Of a stretch of 57,834 nt of DNA, positions 50,868 through 57,834 are shown in pieces (positions within the stretch are counted from its first letter, which is position 1; each line of letters begins with the position of its first letter). Source of the DNA: Verrucomicrobiaceae bacterium UBA1938 (GTDB lineage: Bacteria; Verrucomicrobiota; Verrucomicrobiia; Verrucomicrobiales; Verrucomicrobiaceae); assembly GCA_002336895.1 (NCBI GenBank), contig DDFC01000003.1, positions 1 through 57,834 of the forward strand, in the 5' to 3' direction. The notes under the pieces were generated by a model that was given only the letters and a program-made list of their open reading frames with translations, was not told the origin of the DNA and ran no database searches. A program made the position numbers and the translations under genes.

Positions 50868-50895
50868 CTTCTGAAAACTGGCACGATTTCAGAAG
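50868..50895. promoter_or_regulatory. 9-bp inverted repeat, possible operator
   Basis: CTTCTGAAA-N10-TTTCAGAAG is perfect over 9 bp on each side. It lies between the ABC ATPase gene (minus) and the TPR gene (plus), about 205 bp before the latter's start, in an AT-richer gap of 335 bp (50765-51099) that holds nothing else I can identify. As DNA it would suit a dimeric regulator; as RNA it could form a hairpin without a T-tract. Confidence 0.45.
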
Positions 50896-51099
50896 CGGAT
50901 AGAATTTGTCCTTTCGCTTTTTCTCCCGTGACAAAAATGACCATCCTGCTAATCTCAAACCTCTTTTTGAAAAATGCCCCTCCGCCTCAAAGCACAGACC
51001 AAGTGCGCAATCAGCTGCAATGATTTGCGTTATTTCAGGCTTGTGCTTCGTCGTGCTTTTTCTGTACCTTGTGCTGACGTGGACCGCTCCCTGCAACTC

Positions 51100-53988
51100 A
51101 TGAGACCCATTTTTTGTGCCGCTTTGACCCTAGCTGCTGCTACGCCTGTGTTTTCACAGGCTCCCGCACCTGCCCCTCCAGCAGCCCCTGCCGCACCTGC
51201 GGCCCCGGGAGCTCTGAACATCCAGCAGGAGACCGAAGCCTTGGTCAATGCCGCTGGTGCCCTTTTTGCTGAGGCCAAATACCAGGAAGCACTGGCCAAG
51301 CTGGCCATCGCCAAGAAGAACCTGAACAACAAGCCCTTCGAAGCGATTCTCTTCACCGAAGGGGCATGCTATTACAATCTCAATGACTATCCCAAAGCCA
51401 TTGAGTCCTTGTCCGCCTACATGAAGGAATTTCCGCAAGGCGGCAATATCATCGATGTGCGCATGGCGCTAGGCCGTGCCTACATTGCCAACAAGCAGGA
51501 AGAAGAAGGGATCAAAGTACTGACAGAGGTGGTCAGCAGCTCTCCTGAAAAGAAGGCCGAAGCAGGGCTCGTCATTGCAGACACTCTCAGCAAGAAGGAT
51601 CAGAAGGACAGGGCGCTTGAAATTCTCAAATCTGTGCTCGAAGGTGGCATCCGCAGTGCGGAATCCATCCAGGCCGCCATGCTCGCCGCCAATATCTATG
51701 TCAGCATCGGCAAGCTCGATGAAGCCACCGCGCTGATGGACAAAGTGCGCAACTTTGCCTCCGGTGGCGACAGCATCGCGCAGATGAACAACATCTATCT
51801 CAAGCTGGGCGATGAGATGATGGAAAAGAAGTCCTACAAGGAGGCTCTCGGTGCCTACCAGCTGGTGCGCAAGAAGGCGGAAATCACCCGGATTCAGAGC
51901 GAGCAGGTTAAAAAGCTGCAGGACCAGCTCAAGAAGGCTGCTGGCCCGCGGAAGGACGAGATCGAGACCAAGCTCAAGGCCAACGAGGAAATCATGGCCG
52001 AGATCGAGAAGCGCACGGACTACGATGCCTCTTTGTACTACCGCCTGGGCCGCTGCTACTATGAAATGGGCGCTCCCAAGGAAGATGGTACTGCAGCAGA
52101 CCCCTCTCGCCTCTGGCAGGCCATCCTGGCCTTTGAGGTCATCGTCAATGATTACAAGCAGTTCCCGCAGCGTGACAAATGCATGTACGGCCTGATCACC
52201 GTCAATGCCGCTTTGAAGCGCACCAAGGAAGCTGGTGCCCTTTGTGACCGGCTCGTGGAAGAATTTCCAGACAGCGAGATGGTCGGTGAAGTGGCAATGA
52301 TGTCCGGCATGATTTTCTATCAGAACAAGGATCTGAAAGAAGCCATCGCTCGCTGGAAGCGAGCACTGACCGCCCCCAAGGCAGACAAAGAGCGTCTCTA
52401 CTTCCTGATCGGTAGCGTACAGTTTGAAATGCAGAGCCTCGACGAGTGCCGCATGACGTACGAAAACCTCATCGAGCAGTATCCGACTTCGACATACAAG
52501 GACGATGTCCAGTACCGCATCGCCCTGACCTACTTCTATCAGAACGACTCCAAGAGCGTGACCAAGGCGCTTAAGACCTACATCAAGGACAATCCCAAGG
52601 GACAGTATGTGGTGGATGCCCGCTACCGTCTGGCCTTCATCGACTTTCAGGGAGGTGATAAGAAGAGCGCCGAGGCCGATCTGCTCAGCATCGTCAAAGA
52701 TGCCCCCAACGACAACAACATCGGTCAGGTGCACGCGCTGCTCGGCGACATCTACAATCAGCGCGCGGACTACGAAAATGCGATGATTCAATTCGAATTC
52801 GCCGTGGACAAGGCGAAGACGGATGATGTGCTCAGGTATGCCATGGACCAGCTGACCGACCTCTATGTGGGGGCCAACAAGTGGAAAGAGCTGGCGGCAA
52901 TGTGGCAGAAGTACTACAACTCCAAGAAGGACGATGATGAACTGGCTCTCAAGGCCATCCTCTGGATCAGCCGTGCCCAGATCAAGGACGGCAAGGTGGA
53001 GGAAGCCAAGAAGCTCCTCGCCGAACACATCCGCCTGCGCATTCCCATTGTTGCCAATCAGCAGGTGGAAGGCCTGATCCAGCAGCTTGTGACCATCAGT
53101 GCTCCCAAGCGTCGTCGTGTGGCCGCAGTGCAGCCACCGGCTGATGGTGCCAAGCCCGCAGAAGGCACTGCACCAGCACCCGCGCCAGCGGCACCGGAAG
53201 TAACGTTTGAAGATGTCGAGAAGCAGCTCGAAGAACTGCTCACTCCGCCGCAGGCTGCCATGAACGGCACGGCCCAGATGCGCATTCTCTTTGCCAAGGC
53301 ATGGCTGGCCAAGATCATGAAGCTTCCTGAGAAGGCGGAAAAATACTTCAACATCATCATTGAAGTGGCCAAGCCGGAAGACCTCAGCCCGATGATGCTT
53401 TCCGTCGTGGGTGACAACGCCCGCAAAAAGGGTGATCTTGAAAAGGCCAGCGCCTGCTACATCCGCCTGCGCGATCTGTTCAAGGACACCGACTATGCTG
53501 ACGGCGCCCCAGTCGGTCTGGCGGAAATTGCCTTTGAAAAGGGAGAGTATGACAAGGCGCTGGAGCTTTTCCGCGACGCCCTGAACAACTACCCCGGCAG
53601 CTCCCATGTGCTTGACGCCACGCAGGGAGAGGCAAAAAGCCTCGTCAAACTCAAGAAGTATGACGATGCCAAGAAGCTCTTTGAACAGATCTCCAACACC
53701 AAGGAATGGCGCGGCCATGCCACCGCCAACTCCTTGCGCATGCTGGGGGAAATCGAGGCTCTGAATGGCAAGCATGAAGTGGCAATCCCTTATTTCCAGC
53801 GCGTTTTCATCGCCCACCAGAAGTGGAAGGACGAAGTGGCCAAGTCCTATCTGCTCTCAGCCAAGTCCTTTGTGGCCCTTGGGAAACGCGAAGAAGCCAA
53901 GGCCACGCTTCAGGAAATGGTCAAACGTCCGGACCTGCAGAAGGAGCCCGAAGTCAAAGAGGCTGAAAAACTCCTCAACACCCTTTAA
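51100..53988 (+). CDS. Exported tetratricopeptide-repeat protein
   Basis: A 962-residue protein starting at the ATG at 51100 (MRPIFCAALTLAAATPVFSQA), which has a clean signal peptide; the frame upstream to 50974 is rejected for that reason. A Pro/Ala linker (APAPAPPAAPAAP) precedes many TPR units across about 60-930, for example ALAKLAIAKKNLNNKPFEAI, DYENAMIQFEFAVDKA and EYDKALELFRDALNNYPGSS. A Pro/Ala-rich interruption lies near 690-715 (KPAEGTAPAPAPAAPE). TPR arrays bind partner proteins. It leads a cluster with a second TPR-like protein, ExbB and two ExbD genes, so it probably works in the periplasm with that motor. Confidence 0.88.
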   Translation: MRPIFCAALTLAAATPVFSQAPAPAPPAAPAAPAAPGALNIQQETEALVNAAGALFAEAKYQEALAKLAIAKKNLNNKPFEAILFTEGACYYNLNDYPKAIESLSAYMKEFPQGGNIIDVRMALGRAYIANKQEEEGIKVLTEVVSSSPEKKAEAGLVIADTLSKKDQKDRALEILKSVLEGGIRSAESIQAAMLAANIYVSIGKLDEATALMDKVRNFASGGDSIAQMNNIYLKLGDEMMEKKSYKEALGAYQLVRKKAEITRIQSEQVKKLQDQLKKAAGPRKDEIETKLKANEEIMAEIEKRTDYDASLYYRLGRCYYEMGAPKEDGTAADPSRLWQAILAFEVIVNDYKQFPQRDKCMYGLITVNAALKRTKEAGALCDRLVEEFPDSEMVGEVAMMSGMIFYQNKDLKEAIARWKRALTAPKADKERLYFLIGSVQFEMQSLDECRMTYENLIEQYPTSTYKDDVQYRIALTYFYQNDSKSVTKALKTYIKDNPKGQYVVDARYRLAFIDFQGGDKKSAEADLLSIVKDAPNDNNIGQVHALLGDIYNQRADYENAMIQFEFAVDKAKTDDVLRYAMDQLTDLYVGANKWKELAAMWQKYYNSKKDDDELALKAILWISRAQIKDGKVEEAKKLLAEHIRLRIPIVANQQVEGLIQQLVTISAPKRRRVAAVQPPADGAKPAEGTAPAPAPAAPEVTFEDVEKQLEELLTPPQAAMNGTAQMRILFAKAWLAKIMKLPEKAEKYFNIIIEVAKPEDLSPMMLSVVGDNARKKGDLEKASACYIRLRDLFKDTDYADGAPVGLAEIAFEKGEYDKALELFRDALNNYPGSSHVLDATQGEAKSLVKLKKYDDAKKLFEQISNTKEWRGHATANSLRMLGEIEALNGKHEVAIPYFQRVFIAHQKWKDEVAKSYLLSAKSFVALGKREEAKATLQEMVKRPDLQKEPEVKEAEKLLNTL

Positions 53989-53992
53989 TTTC

Positions 53993-54961
53993 ATGCGAAC
54001 CCCCACCTCGAATTTCATGCGCTCGTTCGCCCGCTTTTTGTTTGCCCTCGCTTTTGTGGTCTCCGGCTCGGCCTATGGTCAGGCCATTGTATTGAAAGAT
54101 GGCAATCGTGTTTTCTCCTCAGAATTCTCCATTCAGCCGGATGGCAAGATCGTACGCACCATTCAGATTGGCGAACAGAAGGCCACGAGCGTTCTGGATA
54201 AAAGGAACATCGATTCCTTGGAGTGGCCCTATCCGGCTGAACTGACCGAGTCTGCAGACCTGCTGGCCAAGGGCAAGACTGACGAGGCCATTGCTGTGCT
54301 CAAGAAGGGCAAGGATTTCTTTGAGCATTTTGAAGGCATTGAGGGCAACTGGTACGTCGATGTCTATTTCGCCTACATCGAAGCTTTGAATCAGGGCGGC
54401 AAATTTGACGATGTAGTCAAAGCAATGCCGGCTCTCCGCGCTCTCAAGCTGACCGATGCGCAAAAAATGCGTTTGCGCATCATCCAGCTCGACATCGAGC
54501 GGCAGACCAGCTCTGACTACGTGGCCATCATTTTGGAGGCGCAGAGCATCCTGAAGGAAACAGACGATTCCGCCATTGGTGCATCCCTGTGGGGCATCAT
54601 TGCGGATGTTTACACCCGTAAAAAAGAGTGGGAAAAAGCGCTGCTGGCCTACCTGCGCATTCCGGTCTTCTATGGCACCCAGATGCAGCGTGTGCCTGAG
54701 GCTGAACTCAATGCGGCCAAGACCCTCATCAAGATGAAGCGCTACGAGGACGCCAATGCCTTCCTGGCTCGTATCAGTGATTCCTATCCGGGCTCGCCTG
54801 TGGCTGAAGCCGCCACGAAAGAGAAGGCGGCCATTGCCGGAATGAAGAATGTCACCGAGGAAGAAGCGGCTGCCGGTTCAGATGGCAAGCCCAAGTCTGA
54901 CGCTGACAAATCCAAAGACGGCGCTCCCGCCAAACCCGCTGACTCAAAACCCAAAGCCTGA
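53993..54961 (+). CDS. Exported TPR-like protein of the ExbB/ExbD cluster
   Basis: A 322-residue protein; the second in-frame ATG (54017, MRSFARFLFALAFVVSGSA) gives the cleaner signal peptide, so either start is possible. After AYGQA comes a short beta-rich segment (VLKDGNRVFSSEFSIQPDG) and then helical repeats of TPR type (KGKTDEAIAVLKKGKDFFE, EWEKALLAYLRIPVFYG, ISDSYPGSPVAEAATKEKAA). The C-terminus is Lys/Pro/Ala-rich (SKDGAPAKPADSKPKA). It starts 4 bp after the large TPR gene and ends 11 bp before exbB, so all three are in one transcript. No enzyme motif. Confidence 0.85.
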   Translation: MRTPTSNFMRSFARFLFALAFVVSGSAYGQAIVLKDGNRVFSSEFSIQPDGKIVRTIQIGEQKATSVLDKRNIDSLEWPYPAELTESADLLAKGKTDEAIAVLKKGKDFFEHFEGIEGNWYVDVYFAYIEALNQGGKFDDVVKAMPALRALKLTDAQKMRLRIIQLDIERQTSSDYVAIILEAQSILKETDDSAIGASLWGIIADVYTRKKEWEKALLAYLRIPVFYGTQMQRVPEAELNAAKTLIKMKRYEDANAFLARISDSYPGSPVAEAATKEKAAIAGMKNVTEEEAAAGSDGKPKSDADKSKDGAPAKPADSKPKA

Positions 54962-54972
54962 TTTAATCTCAC

Positions 54973-55821
54973 ATGCAAACCAACACTGCCAACATCATGA
55001 CCCGCTACATCTCTCACGCCCGCGCCCGTGCGTCCTACAGCATTCTGCTGGCCATGGGTGTCTTTGCATCTGCCTCCGCCTTCGCCCAGGAAGCTGCGGC
55101 TGAGGGAGGTGGACACGCCGTGAAAAGCGAATCCGCGATCGATCTCTTCCTCCAGGGCGGCTGGGTGATGTACCCGCTGGCCATCTGCTCCGTGGTGCTC
55201 GTCTGGCTCACGGTGGACCTCTGGATCCGCACCGGCATCAAGAAGATGGCTCCTCCCGCCCTCGTCGGCCAGGTGCAGGATCTCTTCCGTGCAGGCGACT
55301 ACGTGGGTGCCTACCAGTTCTGCAAGGGCAACCCCTCTCCTTTCTCCGACGTCTCCCGCGTGGCCCTCAGCTTTGTGGGCGATGGCGAAGAAGCCGTTGA
55401 AAACGCCATCTTCACGGAGCTGAACAAGGTGAACGCCACCACCCAGACCCGCATCAACTACCTCTCCGTGCTTGGTGTTTGCACACCGATGATCGGTCTG
55501 ATCGGTACCGTCAGCGGTATGAAAGGCGCTTTCGCATCCTTGGGCTCCAGCGGCGCGCAGGACGTGTCCGCTCTCTCCGGCCACATCGGTGAGGTGCTCG
55601 TGGCTACTGCCACCGGTCTTATCGTTGCTGTTCCTGCCTTCCTGTTCTTCTACTTCCTGCGCAATCGTCTCCAGGGCTCCATAGGCGGCCTGCAGGACAT
55701 TGTTGCAGCTCTGTTCCGTAAGATGCCCTACAGCCACCTCAAGGACGCTCACGTCGGTGAGGAAGAGTTCTATGCCGCCATCCCGAACTGGGTCGCTGGC
55801 GAAGCAGCTCCTGCAGCTTGA
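54973..55821 (+). CDS. ExbB/TolQ/MotA-family proton channel protein
   Basis: A 282-residue protein. The N-terminus looks like a signal peptide (SILLAMGVFASASAFAQEA), an addition seen in ExbB-like proteins of some phyla; E. coli ExbB lacks it. The core has TM1 at about 58-82 (GGWVMYPLAICSVVLVWL), then the MotA_ExbB region with VLGVCTPMIGLIGTVSGM and the TM pair ending in GEVLVATATGLIVAVPAFLFF. It forms the pmf-using channel with ExbD. The two ExbD genes follow directly. Confidence 0.93.
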   Translation: MQTNTANIMTRYISHARARASYSILLAMGVFASASAFAQEAAAEGGGHAVKSESAIDLFLQGGWVMYPLAICSVVLVWLTVDLWIRTGIKKMAPPALVGQVQDLFRAGDYVGAYQFCKGNPSPFSDVSRVALSFVGDGEEAVENAIFTELNKVNATTQTRINYLSVLGVCTPMIGLIGTVSGMKGAFASLGSSGAQDVSALSGHIGEVLVATATGLIVAVPAFLFFYFLRNRLQGSIGGLQDIVAALFRKMPYSHLKDAHVGEEEFYAAIPNWVAGEAAPAA

Positions 55822-55870
55822 TCGGCTTTCATTTCCCCTATTCATCTTCAACCCTTGACTCTCTAACACT

Positions 55871-56308
55871 ATGGGCGGCGGCGGCGGCGGTTCAGAAAAC
55901 GGCGAACCGGAGTTTCAAATTGCTCCGATGATTGATGTGCTCCTCGTGCTGCTCATCTTCTTCATGAGCATCACCACCTCCCAGGTGGCCAAGATCGACA
56001 AGGAGATCCAGCTTCCTGTCGCATCCGATGCCAAGAAGAAGGAGGGCAAAAACCTTGCCAACGAGGCCATCGTCAACGTTCGCTGGAGCGTCGCCAAACA
56101 GGAGGCTCTCATCATGTTCCAGGACAAGGCGTATCCTCAGACGGAGCCGCTGGTGGACATCCTCAGCGGCAACAAGGCTAAAAATGCCTCCTATCGGGTG
56201 ATCATCCGTGGAGACAAGAACCTGCCTGCCATCGAGATGCAAAAAGTCATGGCCGTCATCGCCCAGTCCGGCATTGATGACATTTCCTTCTCAGCTCTTA
56301 ACCAGTAG
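55871..56308 (+). CDS. ExbD/TolR-family protein, copy 1
   Basis: A 145-residue biopolymer transport protein. A run of six Gly at the N-terminus (MGGGGGG) precedes FQIAPMIDVLLVLLIFFMS, the single TM helix with the conserved membrane Asp that carries protons. The periplasmic domain (about 45-145) contains VSxDVxLP-like KIDKEIQLPVASDAKKKEG and VIIRGDKNLPAIEMQKVMAV. It pairs with ExbB. It begins about 50 bp after exbB and is followed by a paralogue. Confidence 0.93.
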   Translation: MGGGGGGSENGEPEFQIAPMIDVLLVLLIFFMSITTSQVAKIDKEIQLPVASDAKKKEGKNLANEAIVNVRWSVAKQEALIMFQDKAYPQTEPLVDILSGNKAKNASYRVIIRGDKNLPAIEMQKVMAVIAQSGIDDISFSALNQ

Positions 56309-56319
56309 CAAAACACCGC

Positions 56320-56787
56320 ATGTCCTCGCACAATCATAGAACAGTCGAGTCTGACAATGTGAATCTGGGCTTCCAGATCGCACCGATGATCGACGTGGTG
56401 TTCGTCATCATGCTTTTCTTCATGGTGATGGCTGGTGCCGTGAAAAAGGAGATGGAGCTCAAGAGCCAGCTGCCTGGTGTGGCACCTGCTTCTCCGGATG
56501 CCCCTCAGGAGATGCCTGATGAGATCATCGTGGGCGTCGAAGAATCCGGGGTGGTGACGCTTAATGAAGAGGAGTTTGACACCCCCACGGATAAAAAGCT
56601 TCCCAACTTTGTGGCCACGCTCAAGCGCCTCAAACAAGAGGCGGACAACCGCAACGCCAAGGTCATTGTGACCATCCAGGCGGAAGAGCAGGCCAAGTAT
56701 GAGCGTGTCATCGACGTGCTCAACGGCCTTGCCGTGGCCCGCATTGCCAATGTGACCTTCACCGTTGGCAGTGACGCAGGATTTTAA
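56320..56787 (+). CDS. ExbD/TolR-family protein, copy 2
   Basis: A 155-residue paralogue of the preceding gene, 11 bp downstream. The TM helix FQIAPMIDVVFVIMLFFMV has the same proton-carrying Asp. The periplasmic part differs (KKEMELKSQLPGVAPASPD, then IIVGVEESGVVTLNEEEF) and has its own VIVTIQAEEQAKYERVIDVL end. Two different ExbD subunits with one ExbB is the stoichiometric gene set seen in several envelope motors, for example the Agl system of Myxococcus; the parallel is by gene content only. Confidence 0.92.
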   Translation: MSSHNHRTVESDNVNLGFQIAPMIDVVFVIMLFFMVMAGAVKKEMELKSQLPGVAPASPDAPQEMPDEIIVGVEESGVVTLNEEEFDTPTDKKLPNFVATLKRLKQEADNRNAKVIVTIQAEEQAKYERVIDVLNGLAVARIANVTFTVGSDAGF

Positions 56788-56868
56788 TCATCCCTGCATT
56801 TTTTTGACGGCCGACACCCAATAAACTGGGTGGTCGTCCGTCGTGCTTAGATTGACCCCCATTTTGTC

Positions 56869-57834
56869 ATGAACCCTTCGCAGCCAGGAAACCCGCAGAA
56901 TCCGCAGCCGAATCCCGGTGCCACCCAGCCTTTGCCGCAGGGGTACACACCGCCTCCCGGTTACCCGCCGCAGATGCCTGGTTATCCTCAGGGCTACCCG
57001 ATGCCGCAGGGCTACCCACCACAGATGCCTGGATACCCACAGGGCTATCCTATGCCGCAGGGGTATCCGCCACAGATGCCTGCTGGCTACCCCATGCCAC
57101 AGGGGTATCCGCCGCAGATGCCGGGCTACCCGCCAGGGTACATGCCTGCCATGCCCATTCCAGCCATGATGCCGCCGCCTGCGCCTTCTCCTGGCACGGG
57201 TGCCGTGGCTGTGCCAAAGCCCGCCAGCGCCGCCGTGCCGGTGGCCATGCCTGCTCCAGCGATGCCAGCACCCTCCGCAGCAGCCATGCCGGTTCCTGCC
57301 GCCGCAGCCCCTGCCACGCCTGTGGCAGTTCCTGCAGTTGATGCCGAGGAAACCGCTGCCGTGGAGCATGTCGAAGGCCAGGTGTATCACCCGCCAGCAC
57401 TCACGCACATCGAGGCCGGGCCTCCGCCCAACAAGTTTGTGCAGATGTGGCGCAAGGCGGGCGCGAGCTCGCTGCTGCTGAGCATTGCCATCCACGCCGG
57501 TCTGGGCGTGGGCGCGCTTTTCATCGTCTTCACCAGCGGTGTGATGGACAAGCAGGTGGACTTCCTGCCCGGTGGCGGCACGGCCCAGGGGGCCAAAGCC
57601 AGCGCGGACCTGCAGCACAAGGTGCAGCAGAAGAAGCGCAGCTCGGTGAACAAGTCCATGCCGATGAAGAAGCTGGTGAGCACGAGCGTGAACTCGGCCA
57701 TCACGCTGCCAGAGGCGCCGCCTGACTCTCTGGACATGCCTGACATGAGCGCGATGATGGGCGGTGGTGCGCTGGGTGCTGGTGGCAGCCTGGGGCTGGC
57801 CGGTGCGGGTGGTGGATTTGGCAAGGGGGTGGGC
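56869..57834 (+). CDS. Pro/Gly-rich repeat protein with one TM helix (3' end outside window)
   Basis: An open frame from the ATG at 56869 to the window edge, 322 residues without a stop. Residues 1-155 are Pro, Gly, Gln, Tyr, Met and Ala-rich: tandem PQMPGYPQGYPMPQGYP units (about 35-85), then Met-Pro-Ala-rich sequence. A TM helix follows at about 200-223 (SLLLSIAIHAGLGVGALFIV) after a basic WRKAG, so by the positive-inside rule the Pro-rich part is cytoplasmic. Residues 224-322 are Lys/Ser then Gly-rich (MMGGGALGAGGSLG) and would be periplasmic. It is the next gene after the second ExbD, where Ton or motor partners are often encoded. It is not a typical TonB, since the Pro-rich region is on the other side of the TM helix. 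Confidence 0.8.
   Translation, partial: MNPSQPGNPQNPQPNPGATQPLPQGYTPPPGYPPQMPGYPQGYPMPQGYPPQMPGYPQGYPMPQGYPPQMPAGYPMPQGYPPQMPGYPPGYMPAMPIPAMMPPPAPSPGTGAVAVPKPASAAVPVAMPAPAMPAPSAAAMPVPAAAAPATPVAVPAVDAEETAAVEHVEGQVYHPPALTHIEAGPPPNKFVQMWRKAGASSLLLSIAIHAGLGVGALFIVFTSGVMDKQVDFLPGGGTAQGAKASADLQHKVQQKKRSSVNKSMPMKKLVSTSVNSAITLPEAPPDSLDMPDMSAMMGGGALGAGGSLGLAGAGGGFGKGVG
56971..57114 (+). repeat. In-frame tandem repeat, units 51, 51 and 42 bp
   Basis: Three successive copies of a unit coding PQMPGYPQGYPMPQGYP-type sequence start at 56971, 57022 and 57073; the third is three residues shorter (unit of 14), and a further QMPGYP begins at 57115. The copies differ at several synonymous and non-synonymous positions. 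Such a coding repeat could expand or contract by slippage. Confidence 0.85.

Noticed and set aside
50877..50892. Possible sigma-54 promoter (TGGCACG next to ATTTCAGA)
   Set aside because: The -24-like TGGCACG is there but the required GC of the -12 element at the right spacing is missing.
51469..53817. 782-codon minus-strand frame opposite the large TPR gene
   Set aside because: Antisense of regular TPR codons; hydrophobic composition is an artefact, with no signal or motif.

Overview
The window looks like a chromosomal segment of a Verrucomicrobiota bacterium, probably close to Verrucomicrobiaceae (Prosthecobacter/Verrucomicrobium-like). This is inferred from gene content: a DUF1501 Tat-exported protein, a DUF1592-type cytochrome c protein, secreted alpha/beta hydrolases and PQQ-propeller proteins typical of the Planctomycetes-Verrucomicrobia group. 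These sit beside a Gram-negative envelope toolkit (type II secretion pseudopilins, ExbB/ExbD, a heptose adenylyltransferase). No rRNA, tRNA or CRISPR was found.

Layout. 1-904 holds transposon debris: the 3' part of an IS630-type transposase and a broken IS4-type transposase tail. 1031-12724 is a one-strand polysaccharide locus: a methyltransferase, a polymerase/ligase-like membrane protein, a GT2, a tandem GT4-GT4 fusion, an AsnB-type amidotransferase, a GT4, Gmd and Fcl (which make GDP-L-fucose), and a WbuB-like GT4. 12693-17731 has a secreted hydrolase, a YugP-like zinc protease, a membrane protein, acyl carrier protein, and eno-ftsB. 17956-22946 is a tightly overlapping gspE-F-G-H-I-J operon on the minus strand. 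23136-27887 has DUF1501, mutL (with the endonuclease motif), an IscA-like protein and a membrane protein. 28177-32958 is a three-gene run: a fused heptose-adenylyltransferase/PurN protein, a UvrD-type helicase, and a tRNA-guanine transglycosylase carrying a C-terminal, apparently decayed MnmC-like domain.

After a gene-poor stretch of about 950 bp (33234-34188) comes a minus-strand four-gene operon of two Gfo/Idh/MocA dehydrogenases, an HpcH/HpaI aldolase and an SDR, probably a sugar or sugar-acid pathway. Next are a DUF1592 protein with two carbohydrate-binding-like modules, an FKBP isomerase, an SDR with a dimethylformamidase-like protein, a PQQ propeller protein, an alanine/proline-rich coiled-coil protein, serA, a large secreted hydrolase and a lone ABC ATPase.

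The right end (51100-57834) is one plus-strand cluster: two exported TPR proteins, ExbB, two ExbD paralogues, and a Pro/Gly-rich one-TM protein cut by the window edge. It looks like a proton-motive-force-driven envelope machine. The observations I rate highest are the RfaE2-PurN fusion, the Tgt-MnmC-like fusion and the TPR/ExbB/ExbD/ExbD/Pro-rich module.
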